Of a DNA stretch of 56,299 nucleotides, positions 17,698 to 25,777 are shown piece after piece. Both the position numbers and the translations under genes were made by a program. Position 1 is the stretch's first letter; each line of letters opens with the position of its first letter. The notes under the pieces were generated by a model. It was not told the DNA's origin and searched no databases. It saw nothing but the letters and a program-made list of their open reading frames with translations. The stretch is taken from contig JAQBPN010000023.1 of assembly GCA_028287505.1 (NCBI GenBank), positions 1 through 56,299 of the forward strand, given 5' to 3'. The DNA comes from Fibrobacterota bacterium (GTDB lineage: Bacteria > Fibrobacterota > Fibrobacteria > UBA11236).

Positions 17698-19854
17698 ATG
17701 GAAAAAATCTATTCGAATAAAATCTGGATGTCCTTCATCCACTTCATGGAGAACCGTTACGGCAAGAATTTGACGGACGTGGTCCTCCAGGAGGTGGGGG
17801 CGGACCGCTTGGCTTTGGCGGATACCAACGGGTTCCAGCCGAACGATTTCGGCGTCCGGTTGATTGAATCCGCGATCAAGCACACGGGGAATCCGGAGAT
17901 ATCTTACCTGTCCGGCAAGTCCCTGGCGGATAGCCTGGGAAAAGTGGGCGGATTCGTGATTGGTCTGACCTCCCCGTCTTTGATCATGAAGTTGATGGGA
18001 CAGATAGAGGGGAAAATGGCCCTCAATACCATCACCAAAACGGAGTTGACCGGAAAAAACAAATACAAGGTGACGGTTTCCTTCCGCAATGGCTTCCAGG
18101 AAAGCATTTACGCCTGCCAGAACAGGATCGGAAGCTATGAGTCCGGTCCCCGCTTTTTCGGCCTTCCTTACGCCCAGGTCGAGCATACCGAATGCGTTTT
18201 CCTGGGAGGCAGCCAATGCAGGTACCTCGTCACCGTGCCGGAATATGGATTCCTGGTTTTGAAAAAAATCGCCGTGGGGCTAGGCGTCGCGGCGGCAGTC
18301 TTGGGAGCCTACGCATGGCTGGGCTCCCATCCCCAAGCATCCCTGTGGACCTCGATTGCAAGCCTGTTCGCCGGCATGGGTTGTTACTCGTATTACAAAC
18401 ATCGCCAGGCCAAGGGCTCTTTGGAATGGACCCTGCTCGGGAATGAAAGTCTATCCAAACAGAACCGGGAACTGGAAAAGAACAACACGGAAATCACATC
18501 CCTCCAGAATCTGACCCTGACCTTGGGGCAGACGCCGCGTGTCCAATCGATATGCGAAGTGGTGGTTTCCACCTTGGTGAAGGATTTCAAATACGGCTCC
18601 AGCCAGCTTTGGCTTCTGGATGAGAAGGGCGCGTATCTGTCCAACAGGTCCGCCAAAGGCTACACGGACGAACTGAACTCTTTCATACGCGACACGAAAT
18701 TCGAAATGGGAGTCGGCTGGGACAATCCCTACGGCCTATTGATACAGACATTGGAACAAAGGAAAACTCTCCTTGTGAACGATGTGGAGGCGGCTTTGGA
18801 AAAGCTGTCCTCCCGCACGCGCGAGTTCATCGAGACCTTGCATCCGTCGTCCTTCATCATCACGCCCTTGTTCCACGACAATGCCCCAATCGGGATCCTC
18901 ACGGCGGAGCACCATGCCGGCGGGAAACTGGACAACAAGGACAAGCTTCTGTTCCAATCGATTTCCAACATCGTCGCGAATGCCCTTGTCAAAGCCGAAC
19001 TGTTCGAGGGTATGGAAAGGAAAATCGAGCAGCGTAGCCGGGACTTGGAGGCGGTGAACCGGCAATTGCTGACGGCAATGGAAATGGCGATCCAGAGCGA
19101 AAAGCTCTCTTCGCTCGGCCAGATGGCCGCCGGCGTAGCCCATGAAATCAACAACCCGCTCAATTTCCTGGTCAACATCATTCCGGACGTGCGCCGGGAC
19201 GTGGAAGGACTGGAAAAGATCCGCGAGTTGGCCGGGCTTGCCGGATTGAGCGGGGATATCGCCCGCAAGATAAAGGAAGTTGATGATCAGTACGATCTGC
19301 AATCCCACCTTGAGGAAAAGAATTTCGTATTCGAAAAGATCCAGAAGGCCTTGGACAAAAGCACCCGTATCGCCAACAGCTTGAAGGTCTTTTCGCGTTC
19401 ATCTTCCAAAGAGCTGGTGGCCCGGGAGAGCTTCGCCACCATGGTCAAGGAGGTCATCGATTTGGTGCCGCAAACGGTGCGCGGGGACACTCGCATCGAA
19501 GTGGCGATTCCCGAGAACCTGGGCTGGGCGGTGAACAAGAACGAGATGGAACAGGCCTTCCTGGTCCTGGTCAACAATGCCATTGATGCGATGGGCCAAA
19601 AGGGGTGCCTGGAAATCCGCGGTTCCGAGGCTCCGGAGGAAATCATCCTGGCCTTCCGGGACGAAGGCCCCGGCATCCCGGAAGCGTCATTGAAAAAAAT
19701 CTTCGATCCCTTCTATACCACGAAACCGCCGGGCAAGGGCACGGGATTGGGCCTCACCATTGCCGCGGAAATAGTGAAGAAGTATGGCGGGGCCTTGGGG
19801 GTGGATTCGGCTCCGGGCGAAGGCGCCACATTCACGATTCGTTTCCGCAAGTAG
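17698..19854 (+). CDS. Sensor histidine kinase with V4R-like and GAF domains
   Basis: 718 residues. The N-terminal about 180 residues form a sensory domain ending in ECVFLGGSQCRYLV (Cys166, Cys174), the pattern that closes V4R/XylR-N-like domains, which bind small hydrophobic ligands. Two hydrophobic segments follow (about 185-205 and 215-230), then a GAF domain (about 275-440), a coiled coil, and the kinase core: His482 in GVAHEINNPLNFL, N-box NNAIDAMG, and DEGPGIPE/GTGLGLTI. It has no REC domain; a possible phosphorylation partner is either nearby REC protein (20960-21631 or 24588-25289). It is divergent from the PilZ/FeeM operon, 195 bases apart. No clear Shine-Dalgarno precedes the ATG. 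Cytoplasmic placement of both ends is likely. Confidence 0.85.
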   Translation: MEKIYSNKIWMSFIHFMENRYGKNLTDVVLQEVGADRLALADTNGFQPNDFGVRLIESAIKHTGNPEISYLSGKSLADSLGKVGGFVIGLTSPSLIMKLMGQIEGKMALNTITKTELTGKNKYKVTVSFRNGFQESIYACQNRIGSYESGPRFFGLPYAQVEHTECVFLGGSQCRYLVTVPEYGFLVLKKIAVGLGVAAAVLGAYAWLGSHPQASLWTSIASLFAGMGCYSYYKHRQAKGSLEWTLLGNESLSKQNRELEKNNTEITSLQNLTLTLGQTPRVQSICEVVVSTLVKDFKYGSSQLWLLDEKGAYLSNRSAKGYTDELNSFIRDTKFEMGVGWDNPYGLLIQTLEQRKTLLVNDVEAALEKLSSRTREFIETLHPSSFIITPLFHDNAPIGILTAEHHAGGKLDNKDKLLFQSISNIVANALVKAELFEGMERKIEQRSRDLEAVNRQLLTAMEMAIQSEKLSSLGQMAAGVAHEINNPLNFLVNIIPDVRRDVEGLEKIRELAGLAGLSGDIARKIKEVDDQYDLQSHLEEKNFVFEKIQKALDKSTRIANSLKVFSRSSSKELVARESFATMVKEVIDLVPQTVRGDTRIEVAIPENLGWAVNKNEMEQAFLVLVNNAIDAMGQKGCLEIRGSEAPEEIILAFRDEGPGIPEASLKKIFDPFYTTKPPGKGTGLGLTIAAEIVKKYGGALGVDSAPGEGATFTIRFRK

Positions 19855-19873
19855 GAACGGCCGGGAGGATGTC

Positions 19874-20980
19874 ATGGTGAGATCGGTATCCAGGCATGTC
19901 TCAATGCGGCTGACCATCCTGGCCCTGTCATTGATATCCGCCGCAAGCATAAGCGGAGAGCTTTCCCCCTGCAAATTCAATTTCGGCATGTCCTGGCAAG
20001 GTCCCGATTACGCCTATCCCGCCCAAGTGGACTATGTGACCCTGTGGGCGGGAGGGGACGAGAACTTCAATATCTATTGGGACGGCGCCATGCTCAACGC
20101 TTGCAAGCCGGGCGGCAAACAGGCGGGCCGCACGCCCGTCTATTACAGTTACATCATCGCCTTTACCGCGCGTCGGGACCTGGGCCTCAAGGATTGCGAC
20201 GTGGGCACCCCCAATCTGTGCCAACAGGGCGCGGATTTCATCAGGCAAAAGAAAGCGCGCATTCTTTCCCAGTACGACAAATACGCTTCGGAAGCCGCCA
20301 AGGTGTGGGGAACCCGGGACCCCATCATCTGGATGATGGAACCGGATTATTACCAGTACGCCTCGGGCAACACCCAGGTCGGAGGGCCAATCACCTACGC
20401 TGAAGCGGGCGCCTTGATGGATGAGATTCTGGCGACCGTGAAAAAGAGCCTGCCGAACGCCGTCTTCTCACTCGACATCTCGCCCTGGGTTTCCAATCCC
20501 ACCGCCTGGTATGCAGCCTTCAAGATGGATGCCTTCGCCTACATCAACACCTCAGGCGGCCGCACGGACGCCGATGATGCGCGCATCCGCAAGGAGAACA
20601 CCATGACCTGGAAAGCCGTCCATGAGCTGACCAGGAAGCCTATCATAGCGGATGACGGGTATGGGGTGGCGGGCGCGTCCATTGGCCACGACTCGACCTG
20701 GGACAAGTCCGTGAATCTGAATGCGCGGATAGGGGATGGGGTGGTGGCGATTACCCAGGCCAATCCCAGGGTGGACTGGAACGGGGTGCTGGCGGGAGTG
20801 CGGGGGCAGTTGGTGGCGGTAAGTTGCCAGACAGGTATCCGGTTGGCGCCGACGCACCAAAGCGGGAGCCGGGGTTTGCTTCAGATCCTGAGCGGGCCGG
20901 AATTCTCCAATTCCGATGGTCGCAATGTTTTGGGACGCGTGCTTCCGATGCCCGATAAATCACCAGTCGAACGCCAATAG
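19874..20980 (+). CDS. Secreted glycoside-hydrolase-like protein, function unproven
   Basis: 368 residues from the ATG at 19874 (GGGAGG upstream), 19 bases after the kinase stop, so probably cotranscribed. N-terminal signal peptide (LTILALSLISAASISG), then a mature domain with TIM-barrel-like strands: IIWMMEPDYYQY (possible acid/base Glu after a strand), VFSLDISPWV, AFAYINTSGG, and KPIIADDGYGVAG near the C-terminus. In clan GH-A enzymes the last position usually carries a nucleophile Glu; here it is Asp, so hydrolase activity is uncertain. Paired cysteines suggest export. The 3' end overlaps the convergent REC gene by 21 bases. I do not recognise the exact family. Confidence 0.65.
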   Translation: MVRSVSRHVSMRLTILALSLISAASISGELSPCKFNFGMSWQGPDYAYPAQVDYVTLWAGGDENFNIYWDGAMLNACKPGGKQAGRTPVYYSYIIAFTARRDLGLKDCDVGTPNLCQQGADFIRQKKARILSQYDKYASEAAKVWGTRDPIIWMMEPDYYQYASGNTQVGGPITYAEAGALMDEILATVKKSLPNAVFSLDISPWVSNPTAWYAAFKMDAFAYINTSGGRTDADDARIRKENTMTWKAVHELTRKPIIADDGYGVAGASIGHDSTWDKSVNLNARIGDGVVAITQANPRVDWNGVLAGVRGQLVAVSCQTGIRLAPTHQSGSRGLLQILSGPEFSNSDGRNVLGRVLPMPDKSPVERQ

Positions 20981-21631
20981 CCCCTGGATCATCGCCAAAT
21001 ACTCTTCGCCCTTTTTGTCGAAATCCACGGGCTTGTTGATGAATTCGTAGAAGCGATCCTTCCTTAAGGACCGATACATGAGATCCCCGTCATGGTTGGG
21101 ATTTCCCGTCATGAGGATGAATTTCATATTGGGCTTGGCCTTCTTGGTCTCATCGCAAAGCTCATTGCCGCTCAGCCTGGGCATCACTTCGTCCGTAATC
21201 ACCAAGGCTACCTGAGGGCTGCGGATGATATAATCCAGGGCTTCGACCGGGTCTACGAAGGTTTTCAGGTTGAGGCTTTTTCCGAAACGACGTTTGAAAA
21301 TGAAGATGTTTTCCGGTTCATCATCGACGTATACAACTTCACTGGCACTGCGCTTCTCAAACCCTTTATCGAGCAGGTAATCGCAGAGTTCGCCGAGGTT
21401 TTTGAATACCTGCAATTTCTCGATCAGACCCGGCGGTACTTTGAAAGTCTTCGTCGGGATCCTTGCCTCCAAAAAGGGAAAGAACTCCTGGCCGGAAAGC
21501 ATGTCGATTTGCAATTCTTCGAGCGAGGACCCCCAGTCCGGTTTTTCGGGCAATGGGGTTATGGTGTCATCGGAACCAGAAACTTCCAGGCTGATGGTTC
21601 TGAGCACTCTGTAGATTTCATCGCGATTCAT
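20960..21631 (-). CDS. Response regulator with degenerate acyl-carrier-like N-terminal domain (1)
   Basis: 223 residues. The N-terminal about 90 residues resemble an acyl carrier protein (LEELQIDMLSGQEFFPFLE...LGELCDYLL), but the position of the phosphopantetheine serine in the D-S-L motif is Met, so it should not carry a prosthetic arm. A REC domain follows (VVYVDDEPENIF; phospho-acceptor Asp147 in VITDEVMPRLSG; FINKPVDF). There is no DNA-binding output domain. The start ATG follows AGGGTAAG, four bases after the stop of the alpha-oxoamine synthase, so the two form an operon. A sister protein lies at 24588-25289. It may act as a protein-interaction switch on an acyl-transfer enzyme; this is inference. 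Confidence 0.8.
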   Translation of the reverse strand: MNRDEIYRVLRTISLEVSGSDDTITPLPEKPDWGSSLEELQIDMLSGQEFFPFLEARIPTKTFKVPPGLIEKLQVFKNLGELCDYLLDKGFEKRSASEVVYVDDEPENIFIFKRRFGKSLNLKTFVDPVEALDYIIRSPQVALVITDEVMPRLSGNELCDETKKAKPNMKFILMTGNPNHDGDLMYRSLRKDRFYEFINKPVDFDKKGEEYLAMIQGLLAFDW

Positions 21632-21635
21632 TGTC

Positions 21636-22940
21636 TTACCCTTGGATTAAGGAATACCGGTATTCTTTACTGAATGTTTTCCAGATTTGGGATATGGCTT
21701 CCTCGTCTTTTCCGATAATATCATAGGCGGCACTTTTTATCGCATCAACAAAATTTTCGATGTCCGTTTCCCGTGTTTGGCGGTTGACCATAAAACGTAA
21801 TCCAGAATGGTGAGGGCCCACAGCCGGAAAGTGGGCGACATTCAGCCAGAATCCCTTTTTAATGAGAATCTTGGCGATCTCTTGGGCCTTTCCGGTAGGA
21901 CCGATTCCCAGGAACCGAATAGGTGAATTCACGGCCGACATCTGGGGCAATGGCTGATTATCCAATGCCTTGGTCATAAAGGCCATCTTGTCCCGCAATT
22001 CGTGTTGCAAGGATTCAAAATCGTCGCGTAAATGGATCTTGGCGGATTCGATGCCCGCGCCCAGAAGCGGCGGTTGTATGGGTCCGGAAAAAATCTGCGT
22101 GCCTCCGCAATTCCGGATCAACTGTTTCACTTCGTTGTTGGGGAGGATCATGGCTCCGCCTCCGGTGCCGAATCCTTTGGCCAGACCTGTCAGGACGTAA
22201 AGCCGTTCATGCTTTTTCATATTGTCCAGCACGTAGCCGCAACCGCGCTTTCCCATCCAGCTCATGCCATGGGCATCATCGAGGTAAAGGTGGAACTGCT
22301 CATAAGTATTCAGTAAGTGCTCCAATTCAGCGACCGGAGCGAAGTCCCCATACATGCTGTATACGCCGTCGCCCAAGTACCAGATTTTCTTTTTGGTATC
22401 CTTGAACGCTTTGATTTTGCGCTCAATCCTGGCCACATTGGAATGGGATATGATTTCGATTTGGACGCCGTTCGCCTTCAGCACCTTCGAGGCCATCTGG
22501 ACGCTGCTGTGGACCTGTTGATCCATCAGAACCACATCATCCGGGCTTACCAGCGTCGGAAGCGCGGCCAGATGGGCGAGCGTGGTAGTGGAAGCCAAAA
22601 GGGTAGGACTTTGGAAAATGTTTTCCAGGAGGCCTTCCAACTTGGGGTACATGGGATTGGATAAATAAGAGCGTGAAGAGGAGAACTGGATCCCATAATT
22701 CCGGATGGCTTCAATGCCTCCTTCCCTGACGCGTGGATCGAATTCCAGGCCCATATAACCGCACGAGCCGAAGTTTATCAGTTCTTGGCCATTGACAACG
22801 ACCGAATGTCCGTTATGCTGGCTGCCTTGGTCCACTAGTTGGATCAATCCATGGGATCTGGCTTGGTTGATGTAGCCGTTTATCTGCTGGATGGGACTTA
22901 AATCTTTGGTTTCCGCTGTCGGATCGGAGCCAGTCCGCAT
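21636..22940 (-). CDS. PLP-dependent alpha-oxoamine synthase-like enzyme (KBL/BioF/SPT/CqsA fold)
   Basis: 434-residue fold-type I PLP enzyme of the family that condenses an amino acid with an acyl thioester and releases CO2 (BioF, Kbl, serine palmitoyltransferase, CqsA). Seen: FGSCGYMGLEFDPRV near the N-terminus, the FSSSRSYLSNP substrate region, LDDAHGMSWMG (Asp that pairs with the pyridine nitrogen, plus His), and Schiff-base Lys255 in LTGLAKGFGTGGG. Start ATG has AGGAAAT upstream. First gene of an operon with the acyl-carrier-like response regulator. No other biotin, threonine or sphingolipid genes are nearby, so a primary-metabolism role is not supported and a CqsA- or SPT-like signalling or lipid role is plausible. 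Confidence 0.85.
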   Translation of the reverse strand: MRTGSDPTAETKDLSPIQQINGYINQARSHGLIQLVDQGSQHNGHSVVVNGQELINFGSCGYMGLEFDPRVREGGIEAIRNYGIQFSSSRSYLSNPMYPKLEGLLENIFQSPTLLASTTTLAHLAALPTLVSPDDVVLMDQQVHSSVQMASKVLKANGVQIEIISHSNVARIERKIKAFKDTKKKIWYLGDGVYSMYGDFAPVAELEHLLNTYEQFHLYLDDAHGMSWMGKRGCGYVLDNMKKHERLYVLTGLAKGFGTGGGAMILPNNEVKQLIRNCGGTQIFSGPIQPPLLGAGIESAKIHLRDDFESLQHELRDKMAFMTKALDNQPLPQMSAVNSPIRFLGIGPTGKAQEIAKILIKKGFWLNVAHFPAVGPHHSGLRFMVNRQTRETDIENFVDAIKSAAYDIIGKDEEAISQIWKTFSKEYRYSLIQG

Positions 22941-23023
22941 GATGTTATTTCCTGGTTTAGTTTTTTGGGAGTGAGTATTTCGGGATGGCCAAGCAAGATG
23001 CCCACCCTTTAGAATTGTGAGGC

Positions 23024-24586
23024 ATGTTGAATAAACCCTCTTTTACCGGCCTAGTCGGCAAAGCCGTCGGTTTTCTGGCAAAGCTGCCTGTATTAAAGCG
23101 CTTGGTATTCAATCGCGATTACTCCTACCTGATGAGGCTCGGTACCGTCCTCTTGTGGGTGGGCGGACCATCGGAAATATTCTTCTATTGGTATGAATCT
23201 TCCCAGGGATACTGGGACTCGCTGCAAATCCGGTTCCTGGCGGCGATAGGAATGGCTTCCCTGGGAGTCGTGGACTGGAGAACGGTCAAAGGTTGGCTCC
23301 CCAAGGTCTACTGGGAACTGGTCTTGTTCATAGCCTTTCCTTTCCAATCCACCATGGCGCTGCTGCACAATGGAGCCATCGACTATTACTTCACATCCCA
23401 ATGCGCAATGTTTTTCATCCTGGGGATGATGACAAAAGCCTGGATGATTCCGGTTCATATCGTGATTGGAAGCGGTCTTTCGACCTTGGGCTATTTTCTC
23501 TGGTACGGATGGGACGCGAAGCTGTTGGCGCATAGCCTGCCTGCCCAGGTGAATGCGATGTTCTGCGGAATCGTGTCCGCTTCCATCATGCTCGTGCTGG
23601 AAAGTTACCACCGGAGAATCACCGAAGCGAAGGTGGCGCTGGCCAAGGCGGAGGAAACGGAAAAGGCTTACGAGGAACTGAAGATCCGCGAGGAGCTCAT
23701 CCGCATCTACGTCCGCCCCTCCCTGGTCGAAGAGATCCGCGCCGGCAAGGACCCTTCCAAGTCCCAGCCCGTCATCCGCAACCTCTCCATCATGTTCTGC
23801 GACATCCGCGACTTCACAAAGCTTACGGAAACCCTGACGCCCTATGAACGCCAGATGTTCCTCAACCAGTATTTTTCCATGATGACGCGCCCCATCGTGG
23901 ACAACGGCGGCGAAGTCGACAAGATCATGGGGGACTGCGTCATGAGCGTATTCCCGGACGGCGCCACGGCCGTGAATGCCGCCATCTCCATGCGTCTGGA
24001 GCTGCAGAAGTTCAACGAGACCATGTTCAAGGCCGAAAGCCCCATGATCCGCAACGGCATCGGCATCGCCAAGGGCGACGTCATGCAGGGGAATTTCGGT
24101 TCCTTCGAGAAGCTGGACCGCACCGTCATCGGCGAGGCCGTGAACATCGCTTCGCGCCTGGAATCCAAGACCAAGATGTATAACCTGGACGTGGTGGTCA
24201 CCGAGGACGTGATCAGGGACATGCCGGCGGGATCCGCCCATTACCGGTGGATTGACAACGTGCAGGTGAAGGGCTCCACCCGGCATATCAAGCTTTACGA
24301 AATCTACGGCCATCAGCCCCCGGAGGTACGCCAGTACAAGGACGATACCCGGGAATTGCTGGAAAAGGCTTTGATGATTTATTTCCAAAAAGGGTTCCGG
24401 GACGCTTCCCGGCTGTTCCGGGCCATGTTGGAGAACGTGCCGCCCCACCGCCTCATCGCCAATGATCTGATGGACAACATCCTCCGCTACTACATCGCCC
24501 ATTGCGATGCCTGGATCAATAATCCCAATGGAACCTGGGAGGAGATTCAGCGTTGGGAGGGCGTGCATGTTTTCACGGAAAAGTGA
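23024..24586 (+). CDS. Membrane-bound class III adenylate/guanylate cyclase
   Basis: 520 residues. About six hydrophobic segments in residues 35-200 form a membrane domain, followed by a short coiled coil (KVALAKAEETEKAYEELKIREEL) and a class III cyclase domain. Metal-binding residues are Asp260 in MFCDIRDFTKL and Asp304 in KIMGDCVMSVF; Lys300 and the Thr in LDRTVIGEAVNIASRLE favour ATP as substrate. A C-terminal extension (about 130 residues) ends in QRWEGVHVFTEK. The ATG at 23024 follows GTGAGG. It is divergent from the alpha-oxoamine synthase (83 bases) and convergent with the second acyl-carrier-like regulator, one base apart. A decayed copy of its last codons lies at 25455-25519. Confidence 0.9.
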   Translation: MLNKPSFTGLVGKAVGFLAKLPVLKRLVFNRDYSYLMRLGTVLLWVGGPSEIFFYWYESSQGYWDSLQIRFLAAIGMASLGVVDWRTVKGWLPKVYWELVLFIAFPFQSTMALLHNGAIDYYFTSQCAMFFILGMMTKAWMIPVHIVIGSGLSTLGYFLWYGWDAKLLAHSLPAQVNAMFCGIVSASIMLVLESYHRRITEAKVALAKAEETEKAYEELKIREELIRIYVRPSLVEEIRAGKDPSKSQPVIRNLSIMFCDIRDFTKLTETLTPYERQMFLNQYFSMMTRPIVDNGGEVDKIMGDCVMSVFPDGATAVNAAISMRLELQKFNETMFKAESPMIRNGIGIAKGDVMQGNFGSFEKLDRTVIGEAVNIASRLESKTKMYNLDVVVTEDVIRDMPAGSAHYRWIDNVQVKGSTRHIKLYEIYGHQPPEVRQYKDDTRELLEKALMIYFQKGFRDASRLFRAMLENVPPHRLIANDLMDNILRYYIAHCDAWINNPNGTWEEIQRWEGVHVFTEK

Positions 24587-24587
24587 T

Positions 24588-25289
24588 TTAGAAGAAATCG
24601 CCCGATAACACTTTGTTCATCGACTCGAAATATTCCTCGCCCTTCTTGTCGAAATCCAAAGGCTTGTTGATGAAATCGTAGAAGCGCCCATGGCGCAGGG
24701 AACGGTGCATCAGGTTCTCGTCCCCGCCGGGATTACCGGTGATGAGCACGAATTTCAGGAACGGCTTGGACATGTGCACCTGGTCGCAAAGCTGGTTGCC
24801 GCTCATGCCGGGCATGGACTCATCCGTCAGCACCAGCACCACGTCCGAATTATCCTTGATAAAGGCCAGGGCCTCATCCGGCTTGGAAAAGGTGCGCAGG
24901 TTGACGCGCTTGGCGTAACGGCGGCGGAACACGAAGAGGTTTTCCTCTTCATCGTCCACGTATACCACCACGGGATTCTGGATGCCGTGATGCAGGCTGG
25001 ACTGGATATGCCGGACCATGTCGCCGATGGTGGAATATTGGTTTTGGCCCGAGGAGGTGCCTCCGAATGCCTTTTGCATGCGGTACATGAGTTCCACGTT
25101 CAGGGCGATGCCCCCTAGGCGGTTGCGCAGTTCCTTGGCGAGTTCGCCGATGTTGGCGTCGGTTACGTGAAGAGCTTCCAGGGTGGTGCTTTGGTCGATG
25201 ACCGAAGGTAGGGACGCGAAAGAAGGATTCTCACGGGACAGACTTGAGAACACCTCTCGCAATATGGCGAGGACGCGATCAGATTGCAA
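24588..25289 (-). CDS. Response regulator with degenerate acyl-carrier-like N-terminal domain (2)
   Basis: 233 residues, paralogue of the protein at 20960-21631. The N-terminal region again looks like an acyl carrier protein (TTLEALHVTDANIGELAKEL...IGDMVRHIQ), with Thr-Asp in place of the Asp-Ser phosphopantetheine site. The REC domain carries VVYVDDEEENLF, phospho-acceptor Asp156 in VLTDESMPGMSG, ITGNPGGDENLMHRSLR and FINKPLDFDKKGEEY, nearly the same as its sister. No output domain. Convergent with the cyclase, and upstream of it lies the remnant of a second cyclase in the opposite direction, suggesting that a [regulator-cyclase] unit was duplicated. Confidence 0.8.
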   Translation of the reverse strand: MQSDRVLAILREVFSSLSRENPSFASLPSVIDQSTTLEALHVTDANIGELAKELRNRLGGIALNVELMYRMQKAFGGTSSGQNQYSTIGDMVRHIQSSLHHGIQNPVVVYVDDEEENLFVFRRRYAKRVNLRTFSKPDEALAFIKDNSDVVLVLTDESMPGMSGNQLCDQVHMSKPFLKFVLITGNPGGDENLMHRSLRHGRFYDFINKPLDFDKKGEEYFESMNKVLSGDFF

Positions 25290-25454
25290 AATATTTCCTA
25301 TCGATACGGACGGCTTCTGATAAAACTACTCAATCGATACCAAACATGTGCAGGGTTCTTGATCAAATGGGAATATCGGTTTGGGGATTTTGGAAATGTT
25401 ATCCCGATGATAAGTCATTGAAGTAACAAGATTTAAAAGAAAAGAGTGCTCTCC

Positions 25455-25519
25455 TTTCCAGCGGGACCTGACAGCAGATGGAACGCTGGGAATGCGTGCA
25501 CATCTTTTACGAGAAGTAG
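25455..25519 (+). pseudogene. Remnant of the C-terminus of a second adenylate cyclase
   Basis: Read in frame to the TAG at 25517-25519, the segment gives G-T-stop-QQMERWECVHIFYEK, matching the last residues of the cyclase at 23024-24586 (GTWEEIQRWEGVHVFTEK). The stretch aligns without gaps to the end of the intact gene, with about 39 of 59 bases identical by my count. The Trp codon TGG has become the stop TGA. Nothing recognisable as the rest of a cyclase lies upstream, so most of the gene has been deleted or has decayed. Confidence 0.6.
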
Positions 25520-25654
25520 TTCCCTGGCAAGCCGCCCTTAACGGCAAGCCTCCAATATCAGAAAATGATTGTGAAACACCCCGCGCACATCCTTTGGGCT
25601 GGGGGTGATAGCGGGTGGGCTAAGTCCATGGTCTTTAGGATATTACAGAAGTCT

Positions 25655-25683
25655 TTGAAATACCCATATGGGTTAATTAATAG
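25655..25683 (+). promoter_or_regulatory. Candidate promoter with 12-bp palindrome upstream of the poly-HAMP kinase
   Basis: TTGAAA (25655-25660) is a good -35 box; a weak -10 (TAATAG, 25678-25683) lies 17 bases downstream. The spacer contains the perfect palindrome ACCCATATGGGT (25662-25673), well placed for a repressor. About 95 bases separate it from the start codon. Confidence 0.35.
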
Positions 25684-25777
25684 TAAAGTCGCCCTTGCCT
25701 TATAGAAATATCTTGCGACGAATTCCCTCGAAAATTAGCTAGGCCCTGAATGTGGACTGGATCCACTAGGAGATGTC

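Larger units (their letters stand above)
25290..25777. other. 488-base intergenic region with cyclase remnant and palindrome
   Basis: No intact gene. Short open frames on both strands lack binding sites. It holds the decayed cyclase tail (25455-25519) and a candidate promoter/operator (25655-25683) for the poly-HAMP kinase. The A+T content rises in 25620-25740 compared with the flanking genes, as expected for a promoter region. Confidence 0.6.

Noticed and set aside
17698-18240. N-terminal domain of the kinase as an H-NOX haem sensor
   Set aside because: The YxSxR motif needed for haem binding in H-NOX proteins is not visible; the C-terminal Cys pattern fits V4R-type domains better.
20960-21631. 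Functional acyl carrier protein domain in the REC protein
   Set aside because: The phosphopantetheine serine is replaced by Met, so no prosthetic group is expected.
25326-25547. 73-codon minus-strand open frame in the kinase upstream region
   Set aside because: No binding site or domain, and it overlaps the better-supported cyclase remnant on the other strand.
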